A stretch of 64,000 bases of DNA from an uncultured Campylobacter sp. Lineage in GTDB: Bacteria > Campylobacterota > Campylobacteria > Campylobacterales > Campylobacteraceae. The stretch covers positions 177,071-241,070 of the forward strand of contig NZ_CALGPY010000012.1 of the NCBI RefSeq assembly GCF_937959485.1, read 5' to 3'. Shown here piece by piece: positions 43,425-52,325 of this stretch; position 1 is the first letter of the stretch; each line of letters starts with the position of its first letter. The notes under the pieces were generated by a model, which worked only from the letters and a program-made list of their open reading frames with translations, was not told where the DNA came from and did not search any database. The position numbers and the translations under genes were made by a program.

Positions 43425-44051
43425 TTATCTTTTTTTGCTGCCGCCGCGAGAGATTAAAATTTCATCCAGCTCGTAGCGCGTGTGCGGGTATTTGCTAGGC
43501 TCACCACGCCCCAAAGCCACGACGATTGCAGGACGAAATTTCGCCTCTAAAGCGCAGAATTTTTCCAAAGCCTCGGCGTCAAAGCCGGTCATTATACACG
43601 AGCGCACGTCAAAGCCCTCGGCGATATTAGCGATATTTGCCGCTAAGATATAAAGCTGCTTGGTCGCGTAGTTCATCAGCGCTTCGTCATCTAAGCCCGC
43701 AAATTTCGCGCGGAAATAATTCATCGCAGCTTCATATTTTTGCGGAGCGTTTGCACGACGGCGAACGGTTCGTTCTGAATACTCCTCGCCCACGCGCAGA
43801 TCGTTACGCGCGATTAAAATCACGGCGTGCGAGCACTCAGCGACTTGCGGCTGGCTGTTGCAGGCTGCAGAAAGCTCTTTTAGCTCGCAAGGATCCGAGA
43901 CTATCATCATCTTCCACGGTTCCAATCCGCATGAGCTGGGACTTAAGCGCGCAAGATCAAGTATCTCGCGCACGAGCTCGCTATTTAGTTTATAGCTGCA
44001 AAATTTACGGCAGCTGTGGCGAGAGAGCATCACTTCTTTTATCGATTTCAT
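43425..44051 (-). CDS. Nitroreductase family protein
   Basis: 208 residues from ATG 44051 (MKSIKEVMLSRHSCRKF) with AAAGGAG upstream; a longer open frame to 44414 runs antisense through the transporter gene and is rejected. MLSRHSCRKFCSYKL, LARLSPSSCGLEPWKMMIV and the C-terminal VVALGRGEPSKYPHTRYELDEI fit FMN-dependent NAD(P)H nitroreductases of the RdxA/NfsB kind. Cys-rich for this family. Divergent from the NSS transporter at 44173. Confidence 0.88.
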   Translation of the reverse strand: MKSIKEVMLSRHSCRKFCSYKLNSELVREILDLARLSPSSCGLEPWKMMIVSDPCELKELSAACNSQPQVAECSHAVILIARNDLRVGEEYSERTVRRRANAPQKYEAAMNYFRAKFAGLDDEALMNYATKQLYILAANIANIAEGFDVRSCIMTGFDAEALEKFCALEAKFRPAIVVALGRGEPSKYPHTRYELDEILISRGGSKKR

Positions 44052-44172
44052 TTTATCTCCTTTAAAATTCGCGGCATTATAGCGGGTTTGCCTAAATTCC
44101 ACCCGGCCAGCTTGGCGAGTTAAGCTAGATTTTGCTAATATTGCCCTTTTAAATTCCGCTACAAGGCATAAT

Positions 44173-45522
44173 ATGAATGATAAATTTAGCAAAATCGGCT
44201 TCATCCTCGCAGTCGCAGGCAGCGCCGTGGGGCTCGGTAATGCGTGGAAATTCCCCACTTTAGTAGGCACCAACGGCGGCAGCGCCTTTATCTTGCTATA
44301 TCTTTTGCTGACGCTTTTGGTTAGCTTCGTGATCTTTTTAGCCGAGATCGTCATCGGCAGGCTAAGCGAAAGTGATCCGGTGCGCGCATTTGAAAAGCTC
44401 GCACCCTCATACAAAGGCGCATGGAAATACGCGGGATTTTTTATGATTAGTGCGCTTTTGATCTATGCTTTTTACAGCGTCGTAATGGGCTGGATCCTAA
44501 AATACGTGGTCTCAAGCGCTTTTTATCTGCCAAAAAGTATAGATGAAAGCGGCGCAGCGTTTAACGCACTTCTAGGCAGCGATTTTTTAAGCGCGGCGAT
44601 ATGCTTTACGATAGCGTCGGCGTTTTGCTTTTTCATCGTATCTAAAGGTGTCAAAAGCGGCATCGAGCGGCTTAATGTCTGGATGATGCCCGCACTATTT
44701 ATTTTGCTGGTTTTAATGCTAATTTACGCCGCGAGTTTCGATGGATTCGGACGTAGCGCGAAATTCCTACTGGTGCCAGATTTTTCCAAGCTTAATAAGG
44801 ATAGTGTTCTTTCGGCGCTAGGACTTGCGTTTTTTACGCTTTCGCTTGGCGTTACTACGATTATGACCTATGCCGCGAGCCTGCCTGCGCGCACCAACAT
44901 CCTAACCTCAAGCATAAATATCGTCTGCATTAATGTCCTAATCGGCGTGATGATGGGACTTATCGTCTTTACTTTCATCTTTGAATTCGGCGGCGATCCC
45001 AAAGCGCAAGGCCCAGGGCTAGTGTTTGTCTCGCTGGTGGTACTTTTTTCAAAGCTCGGTGCGATCGGAAACATCCTAGCCTTTTTATTTTTCACCTCGC
45101 TATTATTTGCGGCGATTACTTCTGCAATTTCGATGCTGGAGCCTGCGATTTATTATCTCGTAAACTCCCGCAAGCTAAGCCGCAAGCGCGCTTCGCTTTT
45201 AGTTTTTGCCGTGACGTATGTTTTAGGGATATGCTGCATTTTGGGTTATTACGGGGGCACGAGCGAGTATTTTAGCCTAGGTGGCAAGAGCTTTTTTGAC
45301 GTGCTTGATTACCTGACCTCGAATATCTTAATGCCTCTTAGCGGCATAATCGTGGCGATTTTCGTAGGATTCGTGATCAAAAAACGAGCCGTCGAAATTC
45401 TACTGCGCCCATATATGGGACGAATGGGCTTTAAGCTGTGGTATTTCGTGCTATTGCGCTTCGTGGCGCCAGTCGCGATCGTGGTGATCGCGCTCAATCA
45501 GCTAAAAATTTTAAATTTTTAA
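44173..45522 (+). CDS. Sodium-dependent neurotransmitter-symporter (NSS) family transporter, copy 1
   Basis: 449 residues, about 11 helices. The family signature is at the N-terminus: FILAVAGSAVGLGNAWKFPTLVGTNGGSAF (split unwound helix 1 that binds sodium and substrate), and helix 6 region LGLAFFTLSLGVTTIMTYAASL. Bacterial members import amino acids with sodium. AAGG lies 8 bases before the ATG. A close paralogue follows at 45827. Confidence 0.9.
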   Translation: MNDKFSKIGFILAVAGSAVGLGNAWKFPTLVGTNGGSAFILLYLLLTLLVSFVIFLAEIVIGRLSESDPVRAFEKLAPSYKGAWKYAGFFMISALLIYAFYSVVMGWILKYVVSSAFYLPKSIDESGAAFNALLGSDFLSAAICFTIASAFCFFIVSKGVKSGIERLNVWMMPALFILLVLMLIYAASFDGFGRSAKFLLVPDFSKLNKDSVLSALGLAFFTLSLGVTTIMTYAASLPARTNILTSSINIVCINVLIGVMMGLIVFTFIFEFGGDPKAQGPGLVFVSLVVLFSKLGAIGNILAFLFFTSLLFAAITSAISMLEPAIYYLVNSRKLSRKRASLLVFAVTYVLGICCILGYYGGTSEYFSLGGKSFFDVLDYLTSNILMPLSGIIVAIFVGFVIKKRAVEILLRPYMGRMGFKLWYFVLLRFVAPVAIVVIALNQLKILNF

Positions 45523-45826
45523 AATTTGCAAAGCGGATGGATAGCATGGAAGTTAAAATTTTGCGCTGAAGCAGCCTAAAAACGACGCGCCAAATTTCAT
45601 AGCGAGCCTCGCGGCGATCCGTTATCTTTGCAGCGATAGTTTAAAATTTTATGTTTAGATAGAGGAAGATCAAAGTATGCGACGGTAATCAGCTTTCGGC
45701 GCGACCGCGGCAACCCGCATGGCGATAGGTGCGCGCGGCAAAGACGCCGTAGCGCAGTCGCGTCTGATCACGCTGCGGAATTTTAAAATTCCGTAGCTTT
45801 AAAATTTAAAAATCATCGGAGCGAAA
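45523..45826. other. 304-base spacer between the two NSS genes, with a palindrome
   Basis: No gene seen. It contains the 18-base perfect palindrome CGGAATTTTAAAATTCCG at 45776-45793, extended by CTG/TAG to a 24-base imperfect one, ending about 30 bases before the second NSS start. That position would suit an operator for a dimeric regulator or a hairpin in the leader. Confidence 0.5.
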
Positions 45827-47170
45827 ATGAACGATAAATTTAGCAAAATCGGCTTCATACTTGCCGTCGCAGGCGGCGCAGTGGGGCTTGGCAACGCGTG
45901 GAAATTCCCCACCCTCGTGGGTCAAAACGGCGGCAGCGCCTTCGTGCTTTTATACCTCGCGCTCACGCTAGGCGTGGGCTTTAGCATATTTTTAGCCGAG
46001 ATGGCGCTAGGCAGGCTGAGCGGGAGGGATCTGCCGAGCGCATACGAGACGCTGGCGCCGCGCGGCGGACGAAAATGGCGCGCAGGAGGCATTTTCATCG
46101 CGGGCGGCATGCTGGTGCTGTCCTTTTACCTCGTCATCCTCGGCTGGGTGATCCGCTATATCTTTTTGGGCTTTTCTCCGCTGCCCGCAACCGCCGAGGA
46201 AGCGGGCGCCGTATTTGATGATCTCATCTCGCATTCGCTAGCCACGAGCCTAGGCTTTTACGCACTTGCGCTCGTGCTGACGCTATCCGTCGTCGCGCGC
46301 GGCATCAAAAGCGGTATCGAGCGGCTAAACGTCGTGATGATGCCGCTTCTCTTCGTGCTGCTGCTTGCGATGCTCGCGTATGCGTGCACGATGCAGGGCT
46401 TCGGCGCGGCGGTGAAATTTCTTTTCTACCCCGATTTCGGCAAAATCACCGTTAGCTCCGTCCTATCCGCGCTCGGGCTCGCGCTCTTTACCCTGTGCGT
46501 GGGCGTCGGCTGTATCGCGGCATACGCGGCGTCGCTTAGCGAGGGTGTGCGGCTGGTGCGCAGCTCGGTAAACATCGTATTTATCAACATCGCGATCGGA
46601 CTGATGATGGGGCTCATCGTCTTTACCTTCATATTCGAATTCCGCGCCGATCCCGCGCAGGGTGCGGGGCTCGTGTTCGTCTCGCTCACTACGATGTTTG
46701 CAAAAATGGGGCTAGCGGGACAGGTGCTTGAAGTCGCGTTTTTCGTCTCGCTTTTTTTCGCGGGAATCACGAGCGCGGTTTCGATGATCGAGCCCTTCGT
46801 CTTCTATCTCATCGGCAGGTTTAAAATTTCTCGCCTGCGCGCAGTCTGCATCTCTGGGCTTGTCATAGCGGCGCTAGGCGCATGCTCGCTGCTATCGATG
46901 CACGCGGATTATGCGAGCAGGTTTAAGCTTTTCGGCGCGAGCTTTTTTGACTGCTTGGACTTCGTAAGCTCAAACGTCATGCTGCCCCTCGGCGCGCTAA
47001 CCTCGGCGATATTCGTGGGCTTTGTGATGGATGCGCAGCGCCTGCGCGGGCTTTTTGGCGCCGATATGGGCGAGCTTGGATTTAAAATTTGGCACTTTTC
47101 GCTGCGCTTCGTGGCGCCCGTCGCGATCGTGATCATAATGGCAAATCTACTGTTTTTCGGCGGGAAGTAG
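45827..47170 (+). CDS. NSS family sodium symporter, copy 2
   Basis: 447 residues, same fold and first 17 residues identical to copy 1 (MNDKFSKIGFILAVAGG follows the same line with one change). Signature AVGLGNAWKFPTLVGQNGGSAF; helix 6 LGLALFTLCVGVGCIAAYAASL. The DNA is more GC-rich than copy 1. Conserved sequence is strongest around helices 1, 6 and 7 while the periplasmic loops differ, so the substrates may differ. A 13-bp hairpin follows the stop. Confidence 0.9.
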   Translation: MNDKFSKIGFILAVAGGAVGLGNAWKFPTLVGQNGGSAFVLLYLALTLGVGFSIFLAEMALGRLSGRDLPSAYETLAPRGGRKWRAGGIFIAGGMLVLSFYLVILGWVIRYIFLGFSPLPATAEEAGAVFDDLISHSLATSLGFYALALVLTLSVVARGIKSGIERLNVVMMPLLFVLLLAMLAYACTMQGFGAAVKFLFYPDFGKITVSSVLSALGLALFTLCVGVGCIAAYAASLSEGVRLVRSSVNIVFINIAIGLMMGLIVFTFIFEFRADPAQGAGLVFVSLTTMFAKMGLAGQVLEVAFFVSLFFAGITSAVSMIEPFVFYLIGRFKISRLRAVCISGLVIAALGACSLLSMHADYASRFKLFGASFFDCLDFVSSNVMLPLGALTSAIFVGFVMDAQRLRGLFGADMGELGFKIWHFSLRFVAPVAIVIIMANLLFFGGK

Positions 47171-47180
47171 GAAGCGATTC

Positions 47181-47216
47181 GGTTAAATTTAAAGCGGCAT
47201 GGGTTTAAATTTAACC
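47181..47216 (+). terminator. 13-bp perfect hairpin after the second NSS gene
   Basis: GGTTAAATTTAAA (47181-47193) pairs perfectly with TTTAAATTTAACC (47204-47216), loop of 10 bases, 11 bases after the stop. Same core as the hairpin at 21771-21815. Confidence 0.6.
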
Positions 47217-47301
47217 CTCTTTGGGCGAGCTAAATTTAAACGTTAACATCGCAGCCCGTTAGGCTCGTATTTTAACTAGCGTTTTGCTAAAGGAGTAAAT
47301 T

Positions 47302-48129
47302 TTGAAAGCGCTTAAATTTCTATCCAAAGCCCTAATCGCCGCGCTCGGCGTTTGTGTAATCGTCGGCGCGCTTAATTACAGCGGGTTTATCTTCAGCGAT
47401 CTAAAATGGCTTAGTAAAGATGAGATGGTACAAAATTTCGTACAGGAAGAATTTAATGATTGCGTATATTACCATTATGATACATTTTATGCTCCTGATA
47501 AAAATTTAAGCTTCAATGAACTTATTTATACATTAGACAAAATATTTAAAAAGCATATGGATACTAAGACTTTTAGCCTATTTGATGATTTAAACTCAAC
47601 TATTGGTTTAAATAAAATTACGAATAAAATAATATCAAATAAAACCGCTCCTTGGAATTTTGTCGATTTTGTCCATCATCATACAGATAGAAATGTTGAT
47701 ATAAATGGCAACTACTCATATACGCCATTTGAAGGTAATAAAAAGATAAACTATGATCTCAATCAAACCCTTATATTTACTTGCAAAGGTGGTATGTATG
47801 GTTCCGATAGCTTTAGCATAAAAGAATGCAAAAATATTACCTTTTTTGAAAGAGCGCTAGGAAAGAATAGATATTGCATATATTATGAGGGGATTAAGTA
47901 TATGAGCTATAAGTTTCAACCATCTGAAAAGACAAAAAATCCAGATTACGAATTTGATATGGTTCATAACCGCATAAACCAATATTTGCAAGGCGTTAAA
48001 GAATGTGTGCCGTATAGTAATACAAACTTTATACACTCGTGCGAATTTTATATAGATAACCACGGAAACAGGTATTACGGGAATTTTTATCTGATATATA
48101 GTTTAATAAAAACGATGTTTTTATCTTAA
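47302..48129 (+). CDS. Mosaic membrane-anchored protein with three N-glycosylation sequons
   Basis: 275 residues. N-terminal anchor helix (SKALIAALGVCVIVGAL), then a polar extracytoplasmic domain rich in Asn, Lys, Tyr with several Cys. Composition switches near base 47420: the first 40 codons are host-like GC, the rest strongly AT-rich. Three sites match D/E-x-N-x-S/T: DKNLS (N68), DLNST (N98) and DLNQT (N154), a high density for one protein. It ends in a hydrophobic stretch (FYLIYSLIKTMFLS). GGAG ribosome binding site before the start. No family recognised. Likely a surface protein modified by PglB. Confidence 0.65.
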   Translation: MKALKFLSKALIAALGVCVIVGALNYSGFIFSDLKWLSKDEMVQNFVQEEFNDCVYYHYDTFYAPDKNLSFNELIYTLDKIFKKHMDTKTFSLFDDLNSTIGLNKITNKIISNKTAPWNFVDFVHHHTDRNVDINGNYSYTPFEGNKKINYDLNQTLIFTCKGGMYGSDSFSIKECKNITFFERALGKNRYCIYYEGIKYMSYKFQPSEKTKNPDYEFDMVHNRINQYLQGVKECVPYSNTNFIHSCEFYIDNHGNRYYGNFYLIYSLIKTMFLS

Positions 48130-48438
48130 CCGAGAATTTAGAAATAATAAAACATCCTAGCTCCGTGCATAGCAAGGCGTAAAATTCCTCATAAAATTTT
48201 ATGCTTTACATCTTGCGAATGGATTTTTACAAAAGCAAAATTCTGTCTGGCGGTATCGCATCTTGTGATGCGAGCGCAAAACATTTAGCAAATATCGCGA
48301 TAAATTTAAACTTATAATAGTGAAGTTTGAAAAAAGACGCACCACTTTGAAAGCGCGAACGAAGCTACGTGGCGATATTTGCGGCAAGCGGTGCAAGTCA
48401 TGCCGCTAAATTTTTAAATAAGGCTAAATTTAAGAAAT
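48130..48438. other. 309-base spacer between convergent genes
   Basis: AT-rich; no gene supported. It carries the rho terminator at its right end. Confidence 0.55.
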
Positions 48439-48444
48439 TTAGCC
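48422..48444 (-). terminator. Intrinsic terminator that contains the rho stop codon
   Basis: GGCTAAATTT (48422-48431) and AAATTTAGCC (48435-48444) form a perfect 10-bp stem with a 3-base loop. On the minus strand the rho stop TAA lies inside the stem, and TTATTTAAAAATTT follows. Confidence 0.6.
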
Positions 48445-49785
48445 GTTCATTATCGATAGCAGCTCGGTGTTGTCTTTGGTTTTTAGCATCTTGGCGTATA
48501 AAAATTTCAGCGCCTCGACGTCGTCCATCGTCGAGATCGCCGAGCGCAGCGCCCAGATCTTTTGCAGATTTTCGCTGCCTTGCAAAAGCTCCTCTTTGCG
48601 CGTGCCGGACTTGGTGATATTGATCGCCGGGTAAATTCTGCGATCCGAGATATTGCGATCTAGGATGATCTCGCTGTTGCCCGTGCCTTTGAACTCCTCG
48701 AAGATCACGTCATCCATACGAGAGCCGGTCTCGATGAGCGCGGTAGCGACGATGGTGAGCGAGCCGCCGTTTTCAATATTTCGCGCCGCACCAAAGAAGC
48801 GCTTCGGCTTGTGCAGAGCGTTCGCGTCCACGCCGCCGCTTAAGACTTTGCCGCTGCTAGGCGTAACGGTGTTGTAAGCGCGCGCAAGGCGGGTGATGCT
48901 ATCAAGCAGGATGACGACGTCCTTGCCGTTTTCGACGGCGCGTTTTGCCTTTTCGATGACGAGCTCGGCGACGCGGACGTGGTTGAATGCAGGCTGATCA
49001 AAGGTCGAGCTAAACACCTCGCCGCGCACGCTACGCTCCATGTCGGTCACCTCCTCGGGACGCTCGTCGACTAGCAGCACCAAAAGCTCGACCTCGGGGT
49101 GGTTGCGCGTAATGCCGTTGGCAAGCTCTTTCATCAGCTCCGTTTTACCGCTACGCGGAGGCGCCGTGATGAGCCCGCGCTGACCCTTGCCGATCGGCGT
49201 GAAAAGATCGAGCACGCGACCGGTAAGGCGCATCGGGTCATATTCGAGCTTTAACTTTTCGGTCGGGAAAAGCGGCGTGAGATTGTCAAATAGCGGGCGC
49301 TCTCTAGCCTCTTGGATCGATTTGTAATTGATCGCCTCGATCTTTAAGAGCGCGTAGTACTTCTCCTGATCCTTCGGCTCGCGCACCTGGCCCGTGACGA
49401 TGTCGCCGACGCGAAGGGCGAATTTGCGGATCTGACTTAGACTCACGTATGCGTCGTTGGCGCTGTCGCTTAAATTTGAATCTATGCCGCGCAAAAAGCC
49501 GTAACCCTCGGCGGTAACCTCCAAAATCCCCGTAAAAAGTATGAAGCCGCCCTGCTTCGTCTGCATGCGTAAAATTTCAAAAACGAGCGCTTGGCGACGG
49601 AATTCGCGCGGGTTCTCTACGCCTAGCTCGTCTGCTATAGCGATGAGATTTTCAAGATCCATCGAGCGAAGCTCCTCGATCTGGTAGCCCTCGACGGGAA
49701 CGTGCGTTTTGGCGTAAGTTTTTCTACCGTTTTGATTAGAATTTGAAACGGCGGTCTGAGCGGAATTTTGATTTGTATTTTCCAT
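48439..49785 (-). CDS. rho: Transcription termination factor Rho
   Basis: 448 residues. After a short Asn/Gln-rich start come the RNA-binding cold-shock-like domain (GILEVTAEGYGFLRG), PIGKGQRGLITAPPRSGKTELMKELANG (P-loop), LLVLLVDERPEEVTDMER (Walker B) and SGGVDANALHKPKRFFGAARN (Q and R loops). A hexameric RNA helicase that ends transcription. Single gene with its own hairpin. Confidence 0.96.
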   Translation of the reverse strand: MENTNQNSAQTAVSNSNQNGRKTYAKTHVPVEGYQIEELRSMDLENLIAIADELGVENPREFRRQALVFEILRMQTKQGGFILFTGILEVTAEGYGFLRGIDSNLSDSANDAYVSLSQIRKFALRVGDIVTGQVREPKDQEKYYALLKIEAINYKSIQEARERPLFDNLTPLFPTEKLKLEYDPMRLTGRVLDLFTPIGKGQRGLITAPPRSGKTELMKELANGITRNHPEVELLVLLVDERPEEVTDMERSVRGEVFSSTFDQPAFNHVRVAELVIEKAKRAVENGKDVVILLDSITRLARAYNTVTPSSGKVLSGGVDANALHKPKRFFGAARNIENGGSLTIVATALIETGSRMDDVIFEEFKGTGNSEIILDRNISDRRIYPAINITKSGTRKEELLQGSENLQKIWALRSAISTMDDVEALKFLYAKMLKTKDNTELLSIMNG

Positions 49786-49846
49786 TTGTCCTCTTAGAGT
49801 GTGAAGTTATTAAATTTGGTTTTAAAAAAGTCGCGAAATTTAAAAT

Positions 49847-50785
49847 TTAGTTTTCTTTATAAGCACCGAACCTTAAAATTTTTTGTTGTCTTCTGCTGAT
49901 GAGCTCGTCTATGCTAAGATCGTCTAGCTTGTGCAGCTCGGTTAAGACGTAGTTTCCAAGCGCTTTTATCGCGCCGTCTTTATCTCTGTGGGCGCCCGTT
50001 TTAGGCTCTTTGATGACGTCGTCGATCAAGCCCAGCTCTTTTAGCTCCTCGGCGGTGATCTTTAACGCTTTCGTAGCGGCCTCGCTCTTACTTGGATCGT
50101 TCCACAAAATCGCAGCACAGCCCTCGGGAGAGATGACCGAGAAAATTGAGTTTTGAAGCATCGCCAGCCGATCAGCCACGCCAATAGCCAAAGCTCCACC
50201 ACTACCGCCCTCGCCTATAACAACGGCGATCGTAGGGGTCTTAAGATCGCTAAGCTCATATAGATTTCGCGCGATTGCTTCGCTTTGACCGCGCTCCTCG
50301 GCACCAAGTCCCGGATATGCGCCCGGAGTGTCGATTAAAAACAAAATAGGAAGGTTAAATTTCTCGGCAAGTTTTGCTACGCGCAGCGCCTTGCGATAGC
50401 CCTCCGGATGCGGCATACCGAAATTTCGCTTCAGCTTGTTTTTGGTGCCGCGACCCTTCTGCTCGGCGATCACGGCGATTTTGCGGTTACCCATAATGCC
50501 CAAATAGCACACGATCGAAGGATCGTCCCTAAAGGCGCGGTCGCCGTGAAGCTCCCTGGCGTCCTGCAAAAGCGCGCGAATATAATCGATCGCGTAAGGG
50601 CGATCCGGATGGCGCGCAAGCTGAAGCCTTTGGTATTCGTTTAAATTCTTATAAACTTTAGAAATTTCTTTTTCGAGGTTCTTATTTAAAATTTCGACTG
50701 CATCCTCATCGCCGCGAATTTTTGCAGCGGTAATGTCCTCGTCGATCTGCTTTATAGACTTTTCGAAGTCCAGATAGCTCGCCAT
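49847..50785 (-). CDS. accA: Acetyl-CoA carboxylase carboxyltransferase subunit alpha
   Basis: 312 residues, usual length. HPDRPYAIDYI, FRDDPSIVCYLGIMG, FGMPHPEGYRKALRVAKLAEKF, FLIDTPGAYPGLGAEERGQSEAIARNLYEL and VIGEGGSGGALAIGVADRL are family hallmarks. With AccD it transfers the carboxyl group from biotin to acetyl-CoA, giving malonyl-CoA. Its start shares a base with the fabF stop. Confidence 0.96.
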   Translation of the reverse strand: MASYLDFEKSIKQIDEDITAAKIRGDEDAVEILNKNLEKEISKVYKNLNEYQRLQLARHPDRPYAIDYIRALLQDARELHGDRAFRDDPSIVCYLGIMGNRKIAVIAEQKGRGTKNKLKRNFGMPHPEGYRKALRVAKLAEKFNLPILFLIDTPGAYPGLGAEERGQSEAIARNLYELSDLKTPTIAVVIGEGGSGGALAIGVADRLAMLQNSIFSVISPEGCAAILWNDPSKSEAATKALKITAEELKELGLIDDVIKEPKTGAHRDKDGAIKALGNYVLTELHKLDDLSIDELISRRQQKILRFGAYKEN

Positions 50786-52002
50786 TAATCTACTCTTTTG
50801 AAAATAAGCGACGCGTTCGTGCCGCCAAAGCCGAAATTATTGCTCATAACACAATCGAGTTTGGCTTTTCTAGCGACGTTTGGCACATAGTCCAAATCGC
50901 AATCTGGATCTTTTGAAATTTGATTTATCGTAGGCGGTATGATGCCGTTTTGCATCGCTAAAAGGCTGATCGCAGCCTCTACCGCTCCGGCAGCGCCTAG
51001 GCAATGTCCTAGCTGACCCTTGGTGGAGCTGACCGCAGGCACCTTGCCCTCGCCGAAAAGCTCTTTTAACGCCGCGGTTTCGTTTTTATCGTTTATTACG
51101 GTGGACGTTCCGTGGGCGTTGATATAATCAATCTTCGGGCGTCCCGCCATCTCGTAGGCCTTTTTCATAGCGCGGATCGGTCCGTCTAGGCTAGGCGAAG
51201 TGATATGATAGGCATCGCCGCTAGCGCCGAATCCTACGAGCTCGCCGTAAATTTTAGCACCGCGCGCTTTTGCGTCTTCTAGCTCTTCTAAAACCAAAGC
51301 CGCCGCGCCTTCGCCCATAACAAAGCCATTTCGCTCCGCATCAAACGGACGTGAAGCGTGCGCAGGATCGTCGTTTCTAGCGCAAAGCGCCTTCATCGCG
51401 GCAAATCCGCCGATACCTACGGGACAAACCGCAGCCTCGGCACCCACTGCGAGCATCTTTTTCGCTTCGCCAATCATGATAACTCTCGCAGCGTCCATAA
51501 TCGCATGCGCAGAAGCCGCACAAGCCGTAACGCTGGATAAATTCGGACCTTTTAATTTATAATATATAGAAACAAAGCCGCCGAGCATATTTACTAACGC
51601 AGAAGGGATAAAAAACGGCGAAATCCGCCTAGGACCGCGCTGCAAGCAGGTATTGGCATTTATCTCGATATTCGGCAAACCGCCGATACCGCTAGCCGAG
51701 CTAACGCCGAATTCGTCGCTATCGAAACCGCTAAATTTAGCGTCATCTATGGCTTCGCCCACAGCTTTAAGCCCGAGTTGGATAAATCTATCCATCTTTT
51801 TTATCTCTTTTCCATCCTCGATTATGCTCGAAGGATCGAAACCTTTTACTTCAGCTGCAATTTGAACCGGAAATTCGCTAGCGTCAAAGAGCGAAATTTT
51901 ATCAACCCCGGTTTTTCCGTTACAGATATTTTCAAAACTGCTCTGTTTGTCAAGCCCGAGAGAGGTTATCATCCCGATGCCCGTTACTACGACTCGTTTC
52001 AA
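50785..52002 (-). CDS. fabF: 3-oxoacyl-ACP synthase II
   Basis: 405 residues. VVVTGIGMITSLG start, the active Cys in LSSVTACAASAHAIMDA, the two catalytic His in INAHGTSTVINDKNE and GQLGHCLGAAGAVEA, and SNNFGFGGTNAS at the end. Condenses malonyl-ACP with acyl-ACP. It lies between acpP and accA on one strand, one operon for fatty-acid synthesis. Confidence 0.96.
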   Translation of the reverse strand: MKRVVVTGIGMITSLGLDKQSSFENICNGKTGVDKISLFDASEFPVQIAAEVKGFDPSSIIEDGKEIKKMDRFIQLGLKAVGEAIDDAKFSGFDSDEFGVSSASGIGGLPNIEINANTCLQRGPRRISPFFIPSALVNMLGGFVSIYYKLKGPNLSSVTACAASAHAIMDAARVIMIGEAKKMLAVGAEAAVCPVGIGGFAAMKALCARNDDPAHASRPFDAERNGFVMGEGAAALVLEELEDAKARGAKIYGELVGFGASGDAYHITSPSLDGPIRAMKKAYEMAGRPKIDYINAHGTSTVINDKNETAALKELFGEGKVPAVSSTKGQLGHCLGAAGAVEAAISLLAMQNGIIPPTINQISKDPDCDLDYVPNVARKAKLDCVMSNNFGFGGTNASLIFKRVD

Positions 52003-52020
52003 AACCGCTTCCTTAAAATT

Positions 52021-52257
52021 TTATTTCTTAGGCAAATTTTCTATATAATCTACTACGTCTTTAATGCTTACTAATTTTTCGGACTCGCTATCTGGGATCT
52101 CGATACCGAATTTCTCCTCTAAAGCCATTACTAGCTCAACTACGTCAAGAGAGTCCGCGCCCAAATCTTCGATAATTTTAGAGTCAAGTTTAACCTGATC
52201 CGGGCTAACGCTTAGTTGTTCTACAACTACGTCTCTTACATCTTCAAATACTGCCAT
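52021..52257 (-). CDS. acpP: Acyl carrier protein
   Basis: 78 residues, very acidic. The phosphopantetheine site is DLGADSLDVVELVMALEEKFGIEIPD with Ser in DSL. Carries growing acyl chains to FabF, FabG and FabI. AAAGGAG before the ATG; a TATTAT-like -10 box on the minus strand near 52308 could give it a separate strong promoter. Compact spacing to fabF (18 bases). Confidence 0.96.
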   Translation of the reverse strand: MAVFEDVRDVVVEQLSVSPDQVKLDSKIIEDLGADSLDVVELVMALEEKFGIEIPDSESEKLVSIKDVVDYIENLPKK

Positions 52258-52325
52258 TTTAGCACTCCTTTAAAAAAATACCGCGTAATTCTATAATATT
52301 TAACCTTAAATTCCGCTATTTAACG

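Noticed and set aside
44052..44414. Longer N-terminus for the nitroreductase
   Set aside because: It would be antisense to the start of the NSS transporter. The ATG at 44051 has AAAGGAG and fits the family.
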